Below, one piece after another: positions 48,101 to 59,088 of a DNA stretch of 64,000 bases (positions are counted from its first letter, which is position 1; each line of letters opens with the position of its first letter). Under the pieces are notes generated by a model. It saw only the letters and a program-made list of their open reading frames with translations. It searched no databases and was not told the DNA's origin. This stretch comes from Lepidodermella squamata (taxonomy: Eukaryota; Gastrotricha): assembly GCA_047495785.1 (NCBI GenBank), contig JBLDXI010000029.1, positions 1,922,001 through 1,986,000 of the forward strand, in the 5' to 3' direction. A program made the position numbers and the translations under genes.

Positions 48101-51100
48101 AACAGAAGTGCAACACGAGAATACAATTCTCTCTTTTCTTTATCAACAGGGAAAAGATTGCGATTCGGCAATCGTGGACCGTAAATATCCGGAACACGAG
48201 TATCAGTCAATTTTCTCAACGCCCATTTGAGACTGCCCGGGTGTCCCTGCATAAACCGCAGCTTGATACGAATTGTGGCGTTTACTTTCTCGTACGACAT
48301 TGCAAAATCATACCAGCTGAGAACTTCGAGTTCACAAGGCCGGAAAATGTAGTCGTAAATTGCAGCTGAAACAAAGGCTATACCATCAGTTTGACTGTAC
48401 ACTACGCCTTCAATTGCCCGTTTATCCATCATATTCAGACCTTGCACTAAAAATAGAGGTGCAAAGGTGGCGGAGAAGTACCCAGCTTGTCCTCTCAACA
48501 AATAATGTGTTATCAACGGTGCCCCTATCTCAATCACACCACTCGTAGCATATGCCAATGACATTAGCCTACTTATTCCGCGTTGGTGCGAAGATTTAGA
48601 GGAATCTTCACGAGTAAGGTGGCGCTCGAATGCTAACTGAACGATATGAGCGTTGTCCAGAACGTTTTGATGCTTTGACGCATATTTCGTGCAATAATAA
48701 ACACATTGCGGACCAGATCCATCGCAAAGCCTGATGAAAAGAAATGTTTGGTGGCAAAACGTCAATAAATCAATGATTTAATTACAAGCGGCAATCCATG
48801 TTGAACATGAAGCATCGACGCCATACTTTGATGTAATCGTTCAGGTATTGGTTTCCGAGGCGCCTTCGCTTAGAATAGGCCCCGTTGACAAGACCTTCGT
48901 ACGGTACCAATGGGCGAGGGAATCGATATCGGCAAATATTATTCTTCTTGCCTATTCATATTCATATCATATTCATGACCGAAAAAGGAACATCAGGCAA
49001 GCGAGACAAGCAAAAACTAGACAAAATTAGTTTAACCTTTGACGCAAGATTGCACGTGGTAGTAGCAATGGGTTTGATCACGAAGAAGAGATTTCGTCAA
49101 TTGGATGTTCATCACGTCCGTGTTAGCTGAAAACCCCCCGAAGCCCATTCGGATGAATGCGATCCTGTCGTCTGCTACTTGATGACGCGTATTTTCGGGC
49201 AGCTTAGCGATAGCCATGTTCATTTCAGAGTGTAAAATAGAGTCTTCAGGGAAAAAGCTATGACAAGACTGACACTTAGCTACATTGGGTGGCGGCGCGT
49301 CTTTTTTCAAAAGGTGGCAATATTTCTCGTCGATTTTTATGGGGACAAGGCGACCAGAGCAGGAAGCGTGGGGGCACTTGATAGAATCTTGATTCTCCAG
49401 AATCGGCAGCTCGGCGGAGAAGATTGATTTACAATACCGCTCATAAACATCGACAAACTAAAATACATAAATAAGCATGTAAAAGGCGACGCGCTATTGT
49501 GACTTGCTTCAGCATCCATCATTAGATCGTGCCATTCTTGAGTTGATTTCGGCATGCCGATGATCCAGCATATCGCATGAGAATGTACAGTAAGGCGTCC
49601 CTAAGAGAGAGAGAGCCCGTTTTGAGAATAAGAATCTGGCTCAGACGAGACTACTTACTTGACTCTCTTCGCAAAAATACAAGGCTTCAGCATGTCCAGC
49701 TATACCTCTGCTGCGTTTCGGCTTTTTTGCTCTCATGTCGAAACCAAATAAGATTTCAACAAGTATTTCAACGCAAAGCCAATAATATTCTGCTTGGATA
49801 ACAGTGTTCTCACTGATTATTTTCATGGCGTAAGAAGATGATGGGGCGTTTTCATTTGTCAAATCAGCCAGGTATTCAGGCCGCATGCCTGGCAAGTCTT
49901 TTGAAGACCAGAATGACACAACAATCGATCCTTCAGGTGAGGGAGTAAAAGTCCAAAACAACGAAGGTGAGCCATGTCGTATTATCATATTATCAAGCTT
50001 TCTGCGGAAATCATTTCTTTCTTCATTTGTGCCCCAAAGATTCTTCATTCCAGCAGAAACTGTACTTAGCGTTTCAAATGCGTTAGATGCATTTTTTCCG
50101 ACTGGTTTCATGGGCGACGGCTTTCCTGCTCGGATCGCACTTCTATGAGCCTCCTTCCATCCAATCGCGACTTTCATATCTTCAGTAGATACTGCAGCTG
50201 ATTTTTCGCACAGGTGTGGATTTTGTGACACTTTTAGATAAACACTATTTTTAATAATGTTCAGCGATAAGTAATCAAACGCGACAAGCTTAAATGAGGG
50301 ATCTTCTGCAAATTTGTTTGTAGATAGTAGCAGCAAATGGCAAAATATTTCACGATCGGTGTACCTATTCTGCCGATCTTTCTTCAGTCCGCCGATGCCG
50401 AATTCAAACAAGTGGGGAAATATACGCTCGAAGTAATAATCATCATTTCTGCACAATAAAACGTTTGACCGGCGAGCTACGAAATGTTTCTCGCTGTTCC
50501 CGAAGCGCTCTAAATTTGCAAAACCGATGCGACAGCTTTCTGATTCCCCTATCAATGGCTGTGTGTTCAAAAGGAATGTTTCAGTCTTCCACTCAGCTTG
50601 CTCATCATGATCTCTGAATGAGGACGCGACGTTGCTGCTCTCCTCTTTTGCTTTCTTCACAAGCAGTTCGAGGTTTTCATTCATGTCCAAGCGCACGAAA
50701 AGTGCATTAGGGTCGACATAAGCGTTGTCAGTAAACGCTCCATTATCCATACTCGCATCGTGGTAGAGATGATTATTTTTAATTAGGTACTTTCCTAATG
50801 CTCGGACAACCGATACATCACATTTATACTGCTTGGCTTTCATCAATTCCTGTGTATCTGTCAAAGGTCCTGCGAGAATTATTGTTATAAATCCTTCAGA
50901 AAGTTTGACGGGAATGGATGTGAAAATACACCCTTCGCTGTTGTCCCAAACCAGCATGTGGCTTTGCAATATAGACCCTTTTCCACCGTGAACCACGGTT
51001 ACTTTACCTCGTAACTGAGCTAATGCAACTGCTGCCTTTTCTATTAGAGTTGCTTCTTTGAATAATGGTGATGAACCTACAGCAAATCTGTCTGCAATAG

Positions 51101-51764
51101 CAAATCTCGGTATTTTGAATGTCATATTGCTTGACCGCAGCAATTTGTTTTGCATTTTATTAAGGTAACCCAACACATCAGTATCTATCGTAGCGACTGC
51201 TATTGAGCCTTGAAATTTGATTGCCCTCGGTGAAAGCAACAACCCTTCGAGGCAAGGATGAAAAGCTATACAGCAGTAAGATTGCCTCATTTCATCAGTT
51301 ACCCATTCACCGCCGCTCAATACGCTTCTCATTGCTGCTAAAGGTAAGAGCTCAACATTCAAGATGGTGCATTTGCACGTGGGCAGCCAGCGATCCGTCA
51401 CGAGACAAACGCTTCGTTGAGCTTTTTCGTAAAATGCAGATTCGGCGGCCCTCACAAGACTGTTAGCCGATGAAACGCTTAGGGGGGAGATGACGTGTTT
51501 CTCGTTCATAACTGCTATTTCATTGCTTGAAAGGAAACTTGACTCGACTGCTTCCAACTTGGCGTGCTGCTTTCGATCTCTATCATCCTCAAGCCGTCGC
51601 CTTTTTGCGGAAGGGGCTTCATTCATTCTTGTATGCCTCTTACGAAGCATTTCATCGTAGTTATTCTCGATCCTTTGAACTTGGCTCAAAGCTTGTATTC
51701 GCTGTTGGTTACGAACACGACGATGTAATAACCGTATTTTTCTCACGCCAAGTGGCTCGCGCAT
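45150..51764 (-). CDS. Helitron RepHel protein (HUH Rep plus PIF1-like helicase)
   Basis: Seven exons: 49659-51764, 49508-49600, 49037-49457, 48786-48951, 47046-48730, 46893-46988, 45150-46246. They sum to 5,664 nt in one frame, 1,887 aa, with no internal stop. Introns are GT-AG except the second, which is GC-AG (donor GCAAGT). Basic N-terminus; a region like the conserved Helitron N-terminal domain; Rep with HUH motif (GRLTVHSHAICWI, near residue 707) and catalytic Tyr motif CVYYCTKYASK near 943; Cys-rich finger CPHASC...CQSC. The helicase has Walker A GPAGTGKS near 1406, ATTGIAAS, DEYSM near 1486, GDILQLPTV near 1521, HGIQGLTLG and YVALSRIRSSRG. The Rep would nick and join a single strand and the 5'-3' helicase unwind it, giving rolling-circle-type transposition. 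All motifs are intact, so the copy may be functional. Confidence 0.9.
46316..46862. repeat. 18-bp inverted repeats flanking a LINE fragment
   Basis: GAGGGTTACGGAGGCGTT at 46316-46333 and its perfect complement at 46845-46862 bracket the LINE-derived segment. Both lie inside the sixth RepHel intron (46247-46892). Confidence 0.6.
46410..46793 (+). pseudogene. LINE reverse-transcriptase C-terminal fragment
   Basis: A 128-codon frame, opposite to the host gene. It reads like the region just after the RT domain of non-LTR elements: LLELILLYGAPAWF, then LSRLADLQAYCLRALLSLPC, and a short tail. No RT catalytic motif or endonuclease is present, so it is 5'-truncated. It is followed by AACAA-rich repeats typical of a LINE 3' end. 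Its place within a spliced intron leaves RepHel intact. Confidence 0.5.
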
Positions 51765-51987
51765 TTTCGGGTTGTGACCGAACCCGGACGATTATAATTA
51801 GAATAAACCTTTCTACAGCCTATTACGAGAACAACCTATCTTTGAAAGCCGATTTGCAACAAATCTTTCGCTAAACAAGTTGTTTTTTTTATTGTTCAAA
51901 CTCACAGGGATTCCGCGAACAAACGGAATCGATAAGCTCGATAAAAGTGCGAAGGTTCAAAGTCACGCATCTAACCATACACCATGT

Positions 51988-52837
51988 TTAATCAGGTAAA
52001 TCAAGGGCGTTGATACAATCTGATGCTGATTCGAATGCAGCCTCATCTTTTCCTAATCGAATATCTCCGACAAGCTGTTGGATAGATTGATTTATTATTA
52101 ATATTTTGAAAATGTTATCAGCCAATCCATTTACATTTACATCTGTTTCCATTACCCATTTTTGAGCGGTGAGCTGACTAATTGTGCGTCTGGCTTCGTT
52201 GGCGAACATTTTAGCTTCTGCCAGCTCTCGCTGTGCGTCTTGAAAAATTCGGAGAATTTCCATTATCGTTGCAGCATCTTTAATTCCGAGGGGGATGAGA
52301 AATTTCACGAATTTCCAGCATTTCAAACACGTGTTGCAGAATGGTAATGTATTTGACATTCTCTATTATTGAACACCAACCTGGAAGAAAAACCATTGAA
52401 ATACGTTTCTGCTACTTTGACAACGTGATAAATTTTATTAAACGAAGATCTTGTTCTATTCGTTTATCCGCGAGTTCAGTGTTAAGGAGTCTGTACATAT
52501 GCATCTGTTACTGTTGCAAAATTGCACGCAAATGTTCGATTTCCGATTCCAGATAAGCAACCTGATGTCCATTAGAAATATAAAACGTAATCAAAACAAC
52601 ATAATATCAATTCGCTTTTCGCACCTTAGTTTTAAGTTCTGCAGTTTCGTCATCTGCGCGTACTGCTTTGATGATCGCCTCGCCGTAGTCTGAAAGAGCC
52701 CGATTTAGCATCGCCTGATATCGCAGTTTTTCTTCGCGAAGAGCGTTCAGAGCATTTTCAACTGTATCGACTGATGTTGTCGCCGAAAGGATCGCAAAAG
52801 TTATATCCCACTCCACGCGGCAACAATTAGTTTCCAT
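51988..52837 (-). CDS. Coiled-coil protein, Helitron accessory
   Basis: Three exons, 52625-52837, 52512-52561 and 51988-52360, give a closed 211-aa frame. The third acceptor is after AATAGAG rather than the better-looking TTCCAG 16 bases earlier, which would put a stop in frame. The product is largely helical: heptad-like stretches NALNALREEKLRYQAML and YLESEIEHLRAILQQ, a small CNTCLKC cluster, then RELAEAKMFANEARRTISQL. No enzymatic domain is recognised. It ends about 220 bp before the RepHel start, on the same strand. It might be a structural partner of the other accessory proteins; that is speculation. Confidence 0.5.
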
Positions 52838-53830
52838 TCAAATTTACTATTTACTTGTGTCAGATGAGTTATTAACCTAGGTTTTTTACTATTTGTCAGT
52901 CAACAAACGAGTTATCCATATTTAACCCTCCAGCACCCACGAAGTATACGAGCCTCTTCACTTTCCTCAAAGTTTCCACGTCAAAGAACCCTTTTTGACT
53001 ACTCTTTCATTGATATTGTATCTGAAAATTGTAAACATTTACAATTCCGCTACAACTCTGCGCCCTGCCGATCAATAATTGACCACGAGGCGCAACATTT
53101 CGTCTATGAGGGCTCGAATAAACTGATATTCGTACCGGGTCCCCCACGAAGCAGCAGGCTTCAAAGCAGGATAAACGCACTGAACAGTCCTCCTGGTAGG
53201 CGCTCAGGCTTAGCCTCTGATTTTCAACCAATGGACTGACATGGTGGTCAGCTATTCTAGCTGTCCACACCGAAATTTGAGGAACGTAAGTCATGAAAAC
53301 TCCGCAATGTAGCTCAGACCACAATTTGGTCGAAAAAGTCGTTTTTCGAAAATTTTCCAAATTCATAAGCCGGGCTGTTAAAGTTATGATAGGCCCATAT
53401 TCAGAAAATTACGCATAATTTTATGGTAATTAATTCCATTTATTGTTGCGTGGCGTTTGCATCGCTTTTTGGGTTTATCCTGCTTTGAAGCCTGCTGCTT
53501 CGTGGGGGACCCTTCGTACCTACTATTTTTCGATGATTTCCAAATGTCTCGGTAGCTAAAATTTAAGAGCCCTGGTGTCCTAGTGCGTTACATTGTAATT
53601 TGTGTAATTTGCGTGTGGCGCTGAAGAGTTATGATGGTTTACTCCCTTTTAGGGTTTTATGAACGGCAGGTATTATTTTCGTAACTAAAAACATTTCAAC
53701 AAAGTTAATTAAAAGAAAATTAAAAGGTAACAGAATTTAGCTATATAATCAGCCCGGGGATTACATTCAGTTTTACTGCACGAAATTCCATCAGAATTTA
53801 GCCGAATGATCTTATCAACAACTGAGCCAT
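52838..53830. other. Non-coding gap between accessory genes
   Basis: One kilobase between the RPA-like gene and the coiled-coil gene, holding a 40-bp perfect inverted repeat pair. A minus-strand frame at 53007-53366 overlaps one arm and shows no domain; it is not called. Confidence 0.4.
53137..53512. repeat. 40-bp perfect inverted repeats, 376-bp unit
   Basis: 53137-53176 (GGGTCCCCCACGAAGCAGCA...) is the exact complement of 53473-53512. The centre is AT-rich. Could be a small non-autonomous transposon or a foldback structure in the Helitron. Confidence 0.8.
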
Positions 53831-54864
53831 TCAAATGATGAACTCCTTCTTTCCCAGAAGATCCACTTCAACACCATCAGCATCTTTCATTTCGACGACT
53901 TGGGTGGAACTATTGATGACAATTTGTCGTTGTTCGTCATAGCAACCTAATTTGCAGCGCTGGAATCTAAATTTCTGACCAATGTCTCTGATCATGTCAG
54001 CATTTCTACCCCAGGCAACACCATTTATCATTGCTGTCTCATCGGCGAAAACGAAATTTCGGCGTCGCTAAACCTCACAGTTTCAAATTTCGGAAAAACT
54101 GACGTTGGAATTCACTTACAGTTGACCCGTTGACGAAAATTTGAGAGCTAGTACGAATGAAACCAGTGCATGAAAAACATAACCCCTCTTTCTGTGTTTT
54201 AAGGTCGATCAGCTTCAGCTCAGGCATCGATTCATCGGCAACTTTGCTATCGATTTCAGGCGATGTTTCATGGTTGAACCCGCAAAGGTGGATTAAATCG
54301 GAACCTGAGTTGAGTCTCAACTCATAAACATGGTCACCTGGTATGCGATATTCTCTGCGGGATTTCTAAATAATATACAAGATCGAATTATTTAAAAGTG
54401 TAATTCAATCTATAGGAACATGCCCAAATTTCCGCCTTGGCGATTTTCACTTGGCATCCAATTTTCAAGCCGTAGGCTAACAGCGCGTCGACTTCATTCA
54501 CGCAAGAGATTCGTATGGATCCGGTGGGGTCTTTAACGCCAAGCACAAATAACTTGGATGGTGATCCTCTTCAAAATATTGAAAAAAATATAAGCATTGA
54601 CGTCTTAGAATTTCGTGTTTACCTCTGCTGCTCAACCCAGCTGACTTCGCCCAACAAGCTGAAGTTCGTATAACCAGGAAAAACTTCTGCAACTGAAAGG
54701 CCTACGGGTTCGCTCTCGTAAGCATATTCATGTCTCAACACGCTGTCTTCGCTGTGCTGGGATCTATCGCTCATTTTTGCATTACGATTCTGCTTACGAA
54801 TCACCAACTTCAACTTTTTATTCCCACTTTTCGACGATAATTCAGTGGCGCATCGTTTTGCCAT
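53831..54864 (-). CDS. RPA-like single-stranded DNA-binding protein
   Basis: Exons 54623-54864, about 54413-54568, 54120-54365 and 53831-54067; the second donor is not resolved. The ATG at 54864 is preferred. After a basic Ser-rich N-terminus the pattern follows the two OB folds of RPA70. First fold: FSLLGEVSWVEQQRGS, LFVLGVKDPTGSIRISCVN, GLKIGCQVKIAKAEIWACSY, then REYRIPGDHVYELRL. Second fold: FIRTSSQIFVNGST, RRRNFVFADETAMINGVAWG, then QKFRFQRCKLG and VVEM. The RRRxFxFxDET...WG block matches the start of RPA DNA-binding domain B. No zinc-finger C domain follows, so it is about half the length of cellular RPA70. Likely role: coating single-stranded DNA during Helitron rolling-circle movement. 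This assignment is based on pattern, not on a search. Confidence 0.65.
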
Positions 54865-54939
54865 CTGCGTATAATACACCTTTAAAATAGCTAAAACCGA
54901 TATATATGCCGATTACTTATACTAAGCCAGTTTTAACCG

Positions 54940-55353
54940 TCACATCGAGAAATTTGTATTTTTAACGTAAGTTTTCAAATTATTTGCTCTAATATAAAAT
55001 TCCGGGTGATCGAGATGGAAATGCTGAACGATGAGCTTGGCTTGTGAAAACCGTAACGTGCAAGAATGATGAAGACATTTGTAGTCTTTACCAACCTTCG
55101 TGAATACAAGACCAGGATTGTGTAGGTATAACATGGCCCACCAGGCGGATTTTTCAAAATTGGAAAGAAATCTTGGCTGGCGCCAAATCCTTGCCCGAGG
55201 ACGCCAAATTACAGGAATACAAGACTCTTCTGCCGCTTCGAAGCAAATTTGCGGACCGATTTTAAGTTTCCATCGCATTTCAAGTTTATTCCTATAGAAG
55301 CATGAAAAGAAATATACACCAGTCTGCAATCTCGCTTTCAAATGAATACACAT
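54940..55353 (-). CDS. C2H2 zinc-finger protein, Helitron accessory
   Basis: A 137-codon frame ending TGA. It contains one C2H2-type finger, CLHHSCTLRFSQAKLIVQHF followed by HLDH (spacing C-x4-C-x12-H-x4-H). The first part is Trp/Arg-rich. The 5' end is uncertain: an acceptor-like TTCTATAG at about 55293 suggests the first 20 codons may be intron or leader. Ends 75 bp before the RPA-like gene. A DNA- or RNA-binding role is the natural guess. Confidence 0.5.
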   Translation of the reverse strand: MCIHLKARLQTGVYFFSCFYRNKLEMRWKLKIGPQICFEAAEESCIPVIWRPRARIWRQPRFLSNFEKSAWWAMLYLHNPGLVFTKVGKDYKCLHHSCTLRFSQAKLIVQHFHLDHPEFYIRANNLKTYVKNTNFSM

Positions 55354-55460
55354 CTTGATTTTATACGATTTTCGTCAAAAAGAGGATCTAGATTTTGATC
55401 TAGATAAATGTCAGAAGCTGGTGAAATGCTGATTTTCAGCTAACTTGTTTAGTTCTGGAG

Positions 55461-56117
55461 CTAAAGAGAGCAAATTTCAATTACAGGGAAATCCGAACAC
55501 TTCCCATCGATCTTATTTGTGAGAAACAGTTTTTTACTATTTCCAAAGTGTTCAGTGATGTGCTTCAAAGTGTCGGCTGAAAAATAATGAGCCCCAGCGA
55601 CAATCACTAAATCGAACAAATCTTGTGGGATATATTTCACGCTCAAACCATTTTTCTCGTCACAGCAGGTAATGAAGAGGGGTGGCAGTTCTTTCCAAGA
55701 GGCATGATGAAACTTGTATGTGATATCAATAATACGGCAAGAGGGTATCACCGACCGCCAATTCGTTGTGTATTCATAAATATCGGCCTGAAACAGAAAC
55801 GCTGTCTGAGGGTCGGAATCGCCTGTAAAATCTCGATATAGCTGACGCGAGATACTCCAAGAAGGCGTAACGACTAACGCCCGTGTACACTTGAGCACAT
55901 AAGGAGAAAGCACCGTGACGCCTGATTTCCCAGTCAGCATCGCAACTACAACCGATTTCGAGGTTTTCCATCGGAAATGCTCATCAAGCAGCCGTAGTGC
56001 TTTCACCTGGTGCTGGGAAAGAGAATGTCCATCGCGTATATTTTCGATTCCGAACCTAATTCGATTGTTTTCACTGTTAAATACGGTTAATTCCAATTTC
56101 ACTTTACCAAGGGCCAT
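55461..56117 (-). CDS. SF2 helicase-like protein with altered motifs, Helitron accessory
   Basis: A 218-aa frame from ATG 56117. Its layout is that of the first RecA domain of DEAD/DEAH-like helicases: SLSQHQVKALRLLDEHF (Q-like region), SVVVAMLTGKSGVTVL in place of motif I, ALVVTPSWSISRQLYRDF (motif Ia), DLVIVAGAHYFS where DEAH is expected, and KKLFLTNKID where LTATP is expected. Three separate catalytic motifs are therefore non-canonical, and the second RecA domain is absent, so ATPase activity is doubtful. A donor-like CCCTGTAATT near the end leaves open that it continues into another exon. It may be an inactive adaptor or a decaying gene. Confidence 0.55.
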   Translation of the reverse strand: MALGKVKLELTVFNSENNRIRFGIENIRDGHSLSQHQVKALRLLDEHFRWKTSKSVVVAMLTGKSGVTVLSPYVLKCTRALVVTPSWSISRQLYRDFTGDSDPQTAFLFQADIYEYTTNWRSVIPSCRIIDITYKFHHASWKELPPLFITCCDEKNGLSVKYIPQDLFDLVIVAGAHYFSADTLKHITEHFGNSKKLFLTNKIDGKCSDFPVIEICSL

Positions 56118-56292
56118 ATTAACGTTACCTACAGATGAATAATAGGTACAATTTAATTAGAGAAAAGTCGTTATATATCAAAAGTATGTTTCAGAGCTTG
56201 GGGCTCAATCCCAAACTCACCAGCTATGCAAACGGTCTATAAATCAAACATTCAGATGGCAAAAAGTCAGGGAATGCAAAAAAGTTTCAAGT

Positions 56293-57257
56293 TCAATGAC
56301 CAGAATTATTAGATCGACTCAAATTAATTAACGAAAACGGGTCGTCTTGTTCAGAGTCCGAATCTGTAATTTCAGCAAATTCTTTTTTCAATGGAACTTG
56401 CATTAAATTGCTTCGAATTTTCCCAGTATTCCGGCCGAAGCCAGGGTTAAATCCTGATGTAGCACCTAGAGAATTCAGGCGCCGGACTATTTTAGGTTTC
56501 TTGGCTAATTAAAAAGCGAACGAAATATGCTTTCATTTTAATCTCGGTAGGTAATCTCACCTGATTTCGCTGATTTCGCTGAAGTTAGGCTTTTGCCACC
56601 CATGCATTTCGTCTTGTAGATTTTAACGAAGCAGTCTTCGATTGTCTTAAGTACATTTTCAGGATTCGATTGCCCAGGCGGCAGATCTGATAACTTGTTC
56701 GAAAGTTCGAATACATCAGAAGGTTCAATCGCTTTTGCCAAATCAGCTGATCTGTCTCGAAGCAGAAATTTCGGCCAATTACTCCCGCTCCACGTAGTTT
56801 CCGAAAATTTGTTGATCGAAAACTCATGAATGTACTCTTCATACGCTTTTGAATACGCATCTCTCAAGCGTCCCTCGCTAAATATTGTTGCAAAGTACAG
56901 CAAATCCACACATTTGCCAACCAGATTACAACTTGCATCCATTTTCTCAAATCGCAGTAACTTACAAGCCGTTTCATGACGAAATGTGAGTAGATCAATA
57001 TAAAATATAGACATTTTTGAGGTGGCTGAGAAGTCAGTTATAGTCAGCAACTGCTTGAAACGTGCCTCCTCTAAGAAGCAGGATGCCGGGAGAAAATCGA
57101 CAGTTCGCATCTTGGTCAGAAAACCATCACAAGCCCTAAATATTTCTTTAAATGCAAGGTGAACTGGCATGTCATCGGTATCGCTGATTATGACTTCTTT
57201 TCCAGCTACTGCCCATGCCTTTACAAAGTGGAAGAACACAGATCCTTCCAAATCCAT
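56293..57257 (-). CDS. Unrecognised protein, Helitron accessory
   Basis: Two exons, 56561-57257 and 56293-56504, spliced GTGAGA...TTAG in phase 1, total 302 aa; the ATG at 57257 is preferred. The first 230 residues look like a compact alpha/beta domain (FHFVKAWAVAGKEVIISDTD, CNLVGKCVDLLYFATIF) without a motif I can name. The C-terminus is basic then acidic (KKPKIVRRLNSLG, ITDSDSEQDD). It stands first in the collinear minus-strand set, 175 bp before the helicase-like gene. Confidence 0.6.
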
Positions 57258-57641
57258 CGACAATTAATGAATTTAGTAAAATTCTAGGCAGCAAGGCATA
57301 AATCTGGTTTTGAAACTGGTAATTTATTTTATTTTGGATGATCTCCCTGTATTTTCGTCATTTTCGTCATTCACATCCTTTTTATTTAGCACGAAAGCCA
57401 ATTTCCAGAATTTAATAAAACTCTGAATTATCATGAAATGGTGCGGCAAACCGGCCCTTTAAATAGCAGTAAATATCAAGATGGCGTCTTGGCTGTCGTC
57501 CAATAAAAAATTTTGGCTTCGCGTTTCTTTTGCGTTACAGCATTCTATTTTTTGTGGAAAAAACGAGAGCTTTTTTTAGCGGGTGAAACTATAATATTAG
57601 GTGATAATTGAATAATTAAAAAAGTGCGCCGTTGAGGTCTT

Positions 57642-57717
57642 GATGACGTATAATAAAATAGCCGCTCCTTGGCGTATAATGAAATCGCCGCTCAATGACG
57701 TATAATAAAGCCCGGCA
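57642..57717. repeat. 26-bp tandem repeat, about 2.9 copies
   Basis: Units begin TGACGTATAATAAAATAGCC, TGGCGTATAATGAAATCGCC and TGACGTATAATAAAGCCCGG. The last unit resembles CTCAATGTATAATAAAGCCC near 14436. Confidence 0.8.
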
Positions 57718-57734
57718 TCTGGGTCACGGCTGGG

Positions 57735-57742
57735 TATAAATA
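57735..57742 (+). promoter_or_regulatory. Possible TATA box
   Basis: TATAAATA in a locally GC-richer setting (GGGTATAAATAGGCGCC). No gene directly downstream can be tied to it; the next plus-strand ORF starts 1.35 kb away. Confidence 0.3.
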
Positions 57743-59088
57743 GGCGCCCTCTGCACTTGTTTGTCTCTCAGTGGAAAAAAAAATCCAAATCCAAATCCAA
57801 ATGAAGAGAAGATGAATGAGAGAACCAGAGTTAGAAACGAACACTTATAGACCGGCGCAAAATATTTGTGAAAAATTTTCAAGTCCCAAATGACGAAATA
57901 TTATAAATTAGAAGAAAAAGGTAAGAACTGGAAACTGAGAATGAGCCGCTCCTTCCGCCCCCCGAGAAAGAAATCAGCCATGGGTATAGCTGAATTCAAC
58001 CGCTGATAATGCCATGGGATAGACAAAAATTAAGTATATCATCTATACTGATCCATAAACGTTCGTTTTCAATTGAATTTTCTTCAAACTAGTATACATC
58101 GCCCGGATTTGATCATCACTTGATTTAGGAATTAGCACAAATTTCATCATCAATAGTGGCACAATCTTGTGCCCGTTTTTCTCATCTTTTCTCCGTTCGC
58201 TCAATAGTTGATATTTTATGGTGTAATTTCCTTACATGCCGCGGGCGAGGTTCACGATAAAATGATGATTATGGCAACATTGAAGAGGCTTGTAGTGGAT
58301 AAAGCCCCAAATATCATGGCAAAATTGTGGATTTATTATTTAATGACCCTCCACCCGAGTCTCACCTTAACCGGAGCAATAATATTTTGAGAAACCACCA
58401 TGAAACAATGATGAACGATTTTAACGCTTTTATAAATAATGATATCGATAACATTTGATTTTACACGTTTCATCGATATATTTTCATTTGATTTGATGAT
58501 TGAAATCCGGAGTGATCATTTATTTCAGTTTGCGGGTGTGCATAAAAGTGATTATGACCGCCTGACTTCTGCGCTGAGTCAACCTGCAGCCAGTTTTCCT
58601 CATATCTATTATAGCATAGCATAATGGACGCCGCCTCAATGAAGAGAAGCGCGGCTTTTTCGGTGATGATAATTTTCAGGTGCCGCAATTCTTACGGCAG
58701 TTGACACCAAAATGAGCGATCAATCATCGCACTTGGCAGTCGCGCAATCAATTCGGCGATGTACCAGGGTCAGACTCAGGTGATCGTATGGGCAGAAATC
58801 CTACACACAGGCGGATGAAATAAGGCGCCGATAGCTAATCTTAGCTAATAAATTAATGAACCTGAATTGTCCTATTGTTAAAAATCATCGCCATGTTTTG
58901 AAAATTTAAAAAGCGATCAGCCCTTATTTTCAAATTCCAACAATTTTTGAGGCTACGTTTTCTGCATTTCAGATGTTAATATTAAAAACTACATTGTTGC
59001 CGTATTTCATTCACCCAATTTAGGAATTTCAGTTTATTCGTGTTTCAGCTTGATTTACTGGTTGATTTCTTGAATTTATTTCTCGTAA

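Larger units (their letters stand above)
45150..57257 (-). mobile_element. Helitron region with RepHel and upstream accessory genes (ends not defined)
   Basis: The RepHel gene (45150-51764) is the defining component. Upstream on the same strand, a coiled-coil protein, an RPA-like protein, a zinc-finger protein, a helicase-like protein and an unrecognised protein are separated by about 75-225 bp, except for one 1-kb gap. RPA-like genes are known passengers of Helitrons in plants and animals, so the accessory genes plausibly belong to the element, but neither terminus has been found; the limits given are the outermost coding positions. Confidence 0.6.
57258..59088. other. Intergenic, possible Helitron 5' flank
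   Basis: 1.8 kb with no recognised gene. Contains a three-copy tandem repeat and a TATA box. The 5' end of the Helitron should lie in the first part of this gap but was not found. Confidence 0.4.

Noticed and set aside
53007-53366. 119-codon minus-strand frame
   Set aside because: It overlaps an arm of the 40-bp inverted repeat and shows no domain; more likely chance.
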